Part shown: in pieces, positions 59,654 through 64,000 of the stretch | Layout of the letters: each line of letters begins with the position of its first letter | Numbering within the stretch: position 1 is the stretch's first letter | Assembly: GCF_923081025.1 (NCBI RefSeq) | Contig: NZ_CAKLPZ010000004.1 | Coordinates: forward strand, 333,992 to 397,991 | DNA length: 64,000 bases | Direction of reading: 5' to 3' | DNA from: Neolewinella maritima | GTDB taxonomy: Bacteria > Bacteroidota > Bacteroidia > Chitinophagales > Saprospiraceae | Translations under genes and position numbers: made by a program | Notes under the pieces: model-generated | Databases searched by the model: none | What the model saw: only the letters and a program-made list of their open reading frames with translations | What the model was told of the DNA's origin: nothing

Positions 59654-60934
59654 TTGAGCACGCACATTCTTCTGCTACTATTAGCCGGCATCGCCCTACT
59701 GGGCACCTTCATCATCCCCGGACTGATCCGCGATAAATTGGTGAGTCTGCCGATCATTTACGTAGCCTTTGGATACGGTATCTTCAGTCTTCCACTCGAG
59801 CTGCCACTGATGAATCCGGAAGATGCGCGGCTGGATCGGCAAGTGATGGAATACATCACGGAGTTTATCGTGATCGTAAGTCTAGCGGCCACCGGGCTGA
59901 AGCTGGACCGTGACCCCTCGTTGAAGAACTGGAGCTCCGGGCTGTTTATGCTCGCTATCGCCATGCCACTCACCATCGCCGCGGTGGCCTTCCTGGGCTG
60001 GTGGTGGATTGGGCTGGCCCCGGCCAGTGCCATCCTGCTCGGCGCGGTACTAGCGCCTACGGACCCCGTACTGGCCGCTAACGTACAGGTAGGACCGCCC
60101 AACGAAGATCTACCGGAGGACGATGTGCGCTTCGGTCTTACGCTGGAGGCGGGGCTCAATGACGGCCTGGCCTTCCCCTTTGTATACCTGGCTATCGCAC
60201 TCGCGGGTGCTACGGACGTGGGCAGCACCCTGCTGACCTGGGCGTGGTGGGACTTCGGCTACCGCATAGCGATGGGTACGCTGATGGGGTACCTGATCGG
60301 ACGCTTGCTAGCCTATGTCTTTTACGAGTTCAAACGTAAGATGGCGGAGGTGCGGGACACCGAGATCGAGTCCGGTTTCTTTATACTGGCTGCTACCTTA
60401 CTGACGTACGGGCTCACCGAGGTAGTCGAAGGCTATGGCTTTCTGGCGGTCTTTGTCGCTGCGGTAGTGAGCCGCCGTGCGGGCGAAGCCCCCGATGAAG
60501 AGGCTAAGGAGGACCAGATCGAAACCTACGAAGCCGCCGAACAGGTCGAGCAGGCCGTGCTGGGTATCTTCCTGATCGCTTTCGGGGGTATCATCGCTAC
60601 GGGCGGCCTGTACGACCTGACGCTCAATGGCGCGATGGTCGGTGTGGCCCTGATCGTGCTGATCCGTCCAATTGCCGGACTGATCAGTTTTCTACCCTCC
60701 AAACTACCGTGGGTAGAAAAGGTGGCGATCAGCTACTTCGGTATCCGTGGGGTCGGATCGCTATATTACCTGGCCTACGCACACAACAGTGAGATCTTTG
60801 ATAACATCGATACCATCTGGTCGATCGTCAATTTCACTGTTCTGGTGTCTATTTTTCTGCACGGGCTGAGCGTAAAACCCTTCATGCGGTGGGTTGACCG
60901 TCGGATGGGTCGTCCGGACCGGGTCAGCCAGTAA
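59654..60934 (+). CDS. cation:proton antiporter (CPA1/NhaP-type)
   Basis: 426 residues. The start is TTG at 59654 (STHILLLLLAGIALLGTF), because no ATG precedes the first membrane helix. About eleven to thirteen membrane helices carry the CPA1 core motifs: FIVIVSLAATGLKLDRD, ILLGAVLAPTDPVLAANVQV (the TDP transport site), LEAGLNDGLAFPFVYLAIAL (the ND motif) and AISYFGIRGVGSLYYLAYAH. A short cytosolic loop rich in Glu and Lys lies near 280. It exchanges Na+, K+ or other cations for H+ at the inner membrane. It overlaps the convergent SDR gene by 11 bp. Confidence 0.93.
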   Translation: MSTHILLLLLAGIALLGTFIIPGLIRDKLVSLPIIYVAFGYGIFSLPLELPLMNPEDARLDRQVMEYITEFIVIVSLAATGLKLDRDPSLKNWSSGLFMLAIAMPLTIAAVAFLGWWWIGLAPASAILLGAVLAPTDPVLAANVQVGPPNEDLPEDDVRFGLTLEAGLNDGLAFPFVYLAIALAGATDVGSTLLTWAWWDFGYRIAMGTLMGYLIGRLLAYVFYEFKRKMAEVRDTEIESGFFILAATLLTYGLTEVVEGYGFLAVFVAAVVSRRAGEAPDEEAKEDQIETYEAAEQVEQAVLGIFLIAFGGIIATGGLYDLTLNGAMVGVALIVLIRPIAGLISFLPSKLPWVEKVAISYFGIRGVGSLYYLAYAHNSEIFDNIDTIWSIVNFTVLVSIFLHGLSVKPFMRWVDRRMGRPDRVSQ

Positions 60935-61700
60935 GGAAGCGCGTCATTCCGCCGTCTACGCTGATGGTCTGTCCGGTGATGTACTGGGCAGTCGGTGACA
61001 GCAGGAAAGCAGCCATTTTAGCAAGATCCTCGGGCTGCCCCAGGGTACCCAGCGGTACTTGCGCCAGAAATTCACGCTTCACTTGCTCTTCCGGGATCCC
61101 CTGTAGTTCAGCGGCCTTCGCCAGCACCGTAGTGATGCGGTCCGTAGCATGGTAGCCCGGTGCGAGGATATTAGCTCGAATGCCCGCAGCGCCTTCCTCC
61201 CGGGTAAGCGTCTTGACAAATCCGGCAACGGCCGCCCGGAAGGCATTGCTCAGTACCAGATTGTCGATGGGTTGCTTGATGGATACGCTTTCGACGTACA
61301 ATAGGCTACCGGCCCGTTGCTCGCGCAGCATTGGTAGCAGTGCCTTAGTCAGTTGGATCTTCCAACGCAGCGTACTCGCATAGGCCGCATCCCAATCCGT
61401 CATTTCGAGCGCGGCGATGGTGCCGGTCGGCGGCCCACCGGAGTTGAAGACGCAGCCCGCTACGCTTCGCTCGATGAGCTCGTCTCCGAGCTTTCGTACC
61501 GCCGTACCGTCGGTGAGATCGGCTGGGTGGGAAATAAATAGATCGCCATGGGTTGTCGCCATGTCCGCGAGCGTGTCCCGGCTCCTGGCAATGCCGATCA
61601 CGGTAGCTCCTTCTCCGATGAGGCATTCGGCGATGGCACGACCGAGTCCGCCACTAGCCCCACCTACGGCGTAGGTGTTTCCTTTTAGTCCTAAATCCAT
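60924..61700 (-). CDS. SDR family protein lacking the usual catalytic Tyr/Lys
   Basis: 258 residues. The Rossmann NAD(P) motif is GGASGGLGRAIAECLIGEGA near residue 13, and NSGGPPTGTIAALEM near 86 corresponds to NAG. The catalytic region keeps Ser (SLLYVESVSIKQPIDNLVL) but reads LSNAFRAAVAGFVKTL, so the normal Y-x-x-x-K is replaced by Ser-x-x-x-Arg. I recall an SDR subgroup with this 'LSNxxR' pattern, annotated as 3-oxoacyl-ACP reductase-like. It may use another mechanism or be non-reductive. The end QTISVDGGMTRFL is typical. It overlaps the antiporter gene by 11 bp. Confidence 0.88.
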   Translation of the reverse strand: MDLGLKGNTYAVGGASGGLGRAIAECLIGEGATVIGIARSRDTLADMATTHGDLFISHPADLTDGTAVRKLGDELIERSVAGCVFNSGGPPTGTIAALEMTDWDAAYASTLRWKIQLTKALLPMLREQRAGSLLYVESVSIKQPIDNLVLSNAFRAAVAGFVKTLTREEGAAGIRANILAPGYHATDRITTVLAKAAELQGIPEEQVKREFLAQVPLGTLGQPEDLAKMAAFLLSPTAQYITGQTISVDGGMTRFLTG

Positions 61701-61716
61701 ACGGGCAAAATACGCT

Positions 61717-63228
61717 CTAGCGCAGTACGGCGGCCAGCGCAGCGGCGGGCTGTACGATGCGTCCAGTGATCCGGGTCTCGGAAGACTCCTGTCCGGTAGC
61801 GTTCAGGATACGGTAGGCCCGCTGGTAGTCCAGTTCGGGATCGACGGATTTCATGACGCCGAGTAGTCCGGCTACGAAGGGGCAGGCCATGCTCGTACCG
61901 CTGTAGCTTTTGTAGCCGTTGCCCGGTACGGTGCTGTAGATACCTACGCCGGGGGCGGCTATCGCCATCTTGATATTGTCCGTACGGTTGCTGAATGGCG
62001 CACGTAGCAGCAGCTGATCGATCGCCGCTACGGTGATGATACCCTTGGCATTGGCGGGAGCAAAATCATTGGCATCGCGGTTGGAGTTTCCGGCGGCCGC
62101 TACTACGATGGCTCCGTTGCGGTGGGCATACTCCACCGCGGCACTGTAGGCGCGCTGGCTACTGGCGTTACTCCGTCCGCCCAGGCTGAGGGAGATCACG
62201 TCGGCCCCTTCATCCGTTGCCTCAATGATGCCTGCGATGATGGTCTTCTGAGTGCCCATGCCACCGGCATTGAGGACTTTAATGGAGCTGACCTCTACGA
62301 ATGGGCTCTCGTCGTTGGTACCAGCCAGGCTGCCGATACCCAGGCCGTTGTTAGTTACTCCGGCGGCGATACCGGCACAGTGAGTGCCGTGTCCGTGGGG
62401 GTCGTTGTCGTACTGAGATTCAATGGAAAAGTAGTTGTCGTCCAGGTCTTCATGCGACCCGTCTACTCCGGTATCCAAGATCACCACCTTGGCTTTCTTT
62501 TGTGCGCTTTGTTGCTGCAGCAGGCGGTAATAGTCATCCATTTTGAGCACTTCCATAACCCACTGCTCGCTGGTAAATGGATCATTGATACTGAGGGATG
62601 CAGTACCACTGGTGGGACTTCTTACGGATCCTGCTTCGATAAAGGGTTCTACCGTGATGGTTTCGTTGGGCTCGGTGTAGACTACGGTGGCCAGACCGGT
62701 CAGCTGGTTTTCAAGATTGAGTGCACCGGCTGGATTGTCGATTACGTAGTAGTTGTCGAGGTACGTCTCGGAGGCTGCATCCGGGAAAAAGGCGCGGGCT
62801 GCGGTTAGGTCGTGCTGCGCGGCGAAGGCGAGCAGTTCGCTGTCAGACATCCCCTCCCCCAGCTCTACTAAATAGCTGTCATCCGTGGCAGAGATGAGTT
62901 GAGGACTATGCACGGATTGTCCGTCCTCTGTGTTGATCAGCTCATCCAGGTAGTGCACGGCGGCAAACATCCCGAAGATGAGGACCACCGCCATCCAGAC
63001 CGAGATCTGCTTCTTGACAGCCATGGACTGCACGAAGCCGACCATGCCCAGCATGATGAAGTCCTTGAGGATCTTCGGAAAGGCGCTGGCGGCGGTAGAC
63101 ACTGCGGTATAGTCCGTCCAGGCGATCAGAGCTACTCCAGCGTACGTCAGGACCATCCAGAGGGAAGCATCACGCAGGTTCCGGCGCCAGAACCAGAGGG
63201 ATAATGCAAGAGCGGTGAGCAGAAGCAT
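61717..63228 (-). CDS. membrane-anchored S8 (subtilisin-like) serine protease
   Basis: 503 residues. The N-terminus has three or four membrane helices (about 1-13, 24-38, 54-70 and 77-93) instead of a normal secretion signal. A linker/propeptide-like region follows (about 100-215, with YLVELGEGMSDSELLAFAAQ). The peptidase domain carries Asp252 (VVILDTGVDGSHED), His280 (HGHGTHCAGIAAG), the oxyanion Asn381 (AAAGNSNRDAND) and Ser446 (YSGTSMACPFVAG). All four are intact. Inner-membrane attachment of a subtilase is uncommon and suggests local proteolysis at the membrane; which side of the membrane is not clear. It is a single-gene unit, 16 bp from the SDR gene. Confidence 0.9.
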   Translation of the reverse strand: MLLLTALALSLWFWRRNLRDASLWMVLTYAGVALIAWTDYTAVSTAASAFPKILKDFIMLGMVGFVQSMAVKKQISVWMAVVLIFGMFAAVHYLDELINTEDGQSVHSPQLISATDDSYLVELGEGMSDSELLAFAAQHDLTAARAFFPDAASETYLDNYYVIDNPAGALNLENQLTGLATVVYTEPNETITVEPFIEAGSVRSPTSGTASLSINDPFTSEQWVMEVLKMDDYYRLLQQQSAQKKAKVVILDTGVDGSHEDLDDNYFSIESQYDNDPHGHGTHCAGIAAGVTNNGLGIGSLAGTNDESPFVEVSSIKVLNAGGMGTQKTIIAGIIEATDEGADVISLSLGGRSNASSQRAYSAAVEYAHRNGAIVVAAAGNSNRDANDFAPANAKGIITVAAIDQLLLRAPFSNRTDNIKMAIAAPGVGIYSTVPGNGYKSYSGTSMACPFVAGLLGVMKSVDPELDYQRAYRILNATGQESSETRITGRIVQPAAALAAVLR

Positions 63229-63494
63229 GGGACGTTATTTTGCTTAAAAATACGGCATCTGCGGTGATTCCGGTGACGGGTATTCGACGGATGCTAGCTT
63301 TCTAACGGTTTATGGTTTGCTTGGGTTTTGCTGGTGGTTTTGTGGGTTAAACACGGATTGCGCGGATTTTGGGCACGGATTACGTCACAGATTAGGTGGT
63401 GTACATAGTCCGTGCCTAAACCGGCGGAGGCAGCAGCGTAGCTCATCCGTGTCCCTCCGTGGTAAGTCCTTCCCCCCCGCCCTCCCCAAACGGA
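63229..63494. other. intergenic region before the rRNA operon end, with dispersed repeats
   Basis: No gene is seen. 63344-63383 is a copy, in reverse orientation, of the ATCCGTG-type repeat at 52738-52778. Further ATCCGTG/GTCCGTG and CTCCGTGG pieces occur at about 63401-63465, possibly decayed copies. The rRNA terminator begins at 63495. Confidence 0.6.
63344..63383. repeat. dispersed ATCCGTG-type repeat, second copy
   Basis: 40 bp matching the reverse complement of 52738-52778 in about 36 of 39 positions. Its internal units are AATCCGTG-like. It is noncoding and lies downstream of the rRNA operon. Confidence 0.75.
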
Positions 63495-63529
63495 GAATGC
63501 CCCACCGCTGCAGGAGCGATGAGGCATTC
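63495..63529 (-). terminator. rRNA operon terminator hairpin
   Basis: 15-bp arms (63495-63509 and 63515-63529), all positions paired when two G-T pairs are counted, and a 5-base loop. It lies just after the 5S 3' end on the minus strand. There is no long T-run after it. Confidence 0.75.
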
Positions 63530-63535
63530 ATAAAA

Positions 63536-63646
63536 TTGGCGGCGACCTACTCTCCCGGGATCAAGTCCAAGTACCATCGGCGCTGGGCAGCTTAACTTCT
63601 CTGTTCGGAATGGTAAGAGGTGATCCTGCCCGCAATAGCCACCAAA
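63536..63646 (-). rRNA. rrf: 5S ribosomal RNA
   Basis: About 111 nt on the minus strand. The reverse complement starts TTTGGTGGCTATTGCGGGCA, continues with the conserved GAACAGAGAAGTTAAGC loop region and ACTTGGACTTGATCCCGGGA, and ends GGTCGCCGCCAA. The termini are approximate to a few bases. It is the last gene of an rRNA operon whose 23S lies upstream. Confidence 0.95.
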
Positions 63647-63896
63647 GTCTTTGTATCCACTCCCTTGCAGGAGCCGGACGCGTTTCTTTGGCAAAACGAT
63701 CAACAAGTTCGATAAGAGAGCTTCAGGCCTTTTTACTTCTGCCTGTCAGTACATCCGGCTAGCACACGCTAAGACCGATTACTTAAAATTATATACATAC
63801 TTCAACAAGCGCGCTGCCGTCTACTTTTCAATACTCATAAGTCTCAGTTCGTCGATCTAACGACTACACTACTAACTCATTCCAAAGAAAAAATAA
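63647..63896 (-). other. 23S-5S intergenic spacer, 250 bp
   Basis: Transcribed spacer of the rRNA operon, AT-richer than the surrounding genes. I find no tRNA in it. It includes short open frames that are chance. Confidence 0.7.
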
Positions 63897-64000
63897 AGGA
63901 AGCTGTCGGGCGATTAGTATTGCTCGGCTCCATACGTTACCGCACTTCCACCTACAACCTATCAACGCAGTCATCTGCTGCGACCCTCCTCCCGATTAAA
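63897..64000 (-). rRNA. rrl: 23S ribosomal RNA, 3' end only
   Basis: The reverse complement of the last 104 bases reads as the extreme 3' end of 23S rRNA, including GGGAGGAGGGTCGCAGCAGA, GTTGATAGGTTGTAGGTGGA and AGCAATACTAATCGCCC near the end. The gene runs off the window. The 3' terminus is placed at about 63897 from the typical closing helix and is approximate. Confidence 0.93.

Noticed and set aside
63647..63896. tRNA genes in the 23S-5S spacer
   Set aside because: No cloverleaf could be drawn on either strand.

Overview
The window is a chromosomal segment, about 60% G+C by eye, from a member of the Bacteroidota, most likely a Saprospiria/Lewinella-type bacterium. The phylum call rests on four things. 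The gene order bamD-rpoZ-coaBC-DUF4835 is typical of the phylum. One large secreted protein ends in a type IX secretion sorting domain. There is a TonB-dependent receptor with a carboxypeptidase-regulatory N-domain. Promoters have the form TTG-N20-TAnnTTTG, with no obvious Shine-Dalgarno sites. The genus-level guess is inference only. I see no prophage, insertion sequence, integrase, CRISPR array or defence island.

Layout. 1-9 kb: an edge-truncated gene, a beta-barrel/lipoprotein/Ppx-GppA operon with stop-start overlaps, a DUF3137 membrane protein, the bamD-rpoZ-coaBC-DUF4835 operon (outer-membrane assembly, transcription, CoA synthesis), topoisomerase IB and an ECF sigma factor. 9-18 kb: corA, a 305-bp mini-hairpin repeat cluster, fabH, folC divergent from a TPR gene, a second ECF sigma/anti-sigma pair, lipB, an HxlR regulator divergent from an NmrA-like oxidoreductase across a clear operator, a quinone oxidoreductase and proC. 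18-32 kb: a MarR regulator, a TonB-dependent receptor followed by a GH140-like glycosidase and a convergent TIM-barrel sugar isomerase, a DinB protein, a thioredoxin-domain lipoprotein, tRNA-Arg(CCG) with its promoter, two poorly known membrane-associated proteins and a GMC oxidoreductase. 32-43 kb: a 1042-residue TPR protein paired with an outer-membrane barrel, the second repeat cluster, GNAT and nitroreductase genes, a nucleoside transporter divergent from uridine kinase, a secreted esterase, a VOC protein, rpmI-rplT and a serine hydrolase. 43-64 kb: a Kelch/malectin T9SS cargo protein, a sortilin-like BNR protein, a pRiA4b-ORF3-like protein divergent from fdhD and a molybdopterin oxidoreductase, a DEAD-box helicase, an AraC regulator, a class V aminotransferase, a CPA1-type antiporter, an SDR protein lacking the usual catalytic Tyr/Lys, a membrane-anchored subtilase, and the 3' end of an rRNA operon (5S and the start of 23S) on the minus strand.

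Most genes are housekeeping or envelope functions in short operons, and convergent neighbours often overlap by 4-47 bp. The most unusual content is non-coding. Two clusters of short GC-rich mini-hairpins share one vocabulary, flip orientation at a central point, and start at a stop codon (10426-10730 and 36780-36929). There is also a 25-bp near-perfect stem between two convergent genes (55126-55199) and a roughly 40-bp dispersed ATCCGTG-type repeat found at two loci. The least understood protein pair is the membrane protein and alpha/alpha-barrel-like protein after the tRNA (28251-30224).
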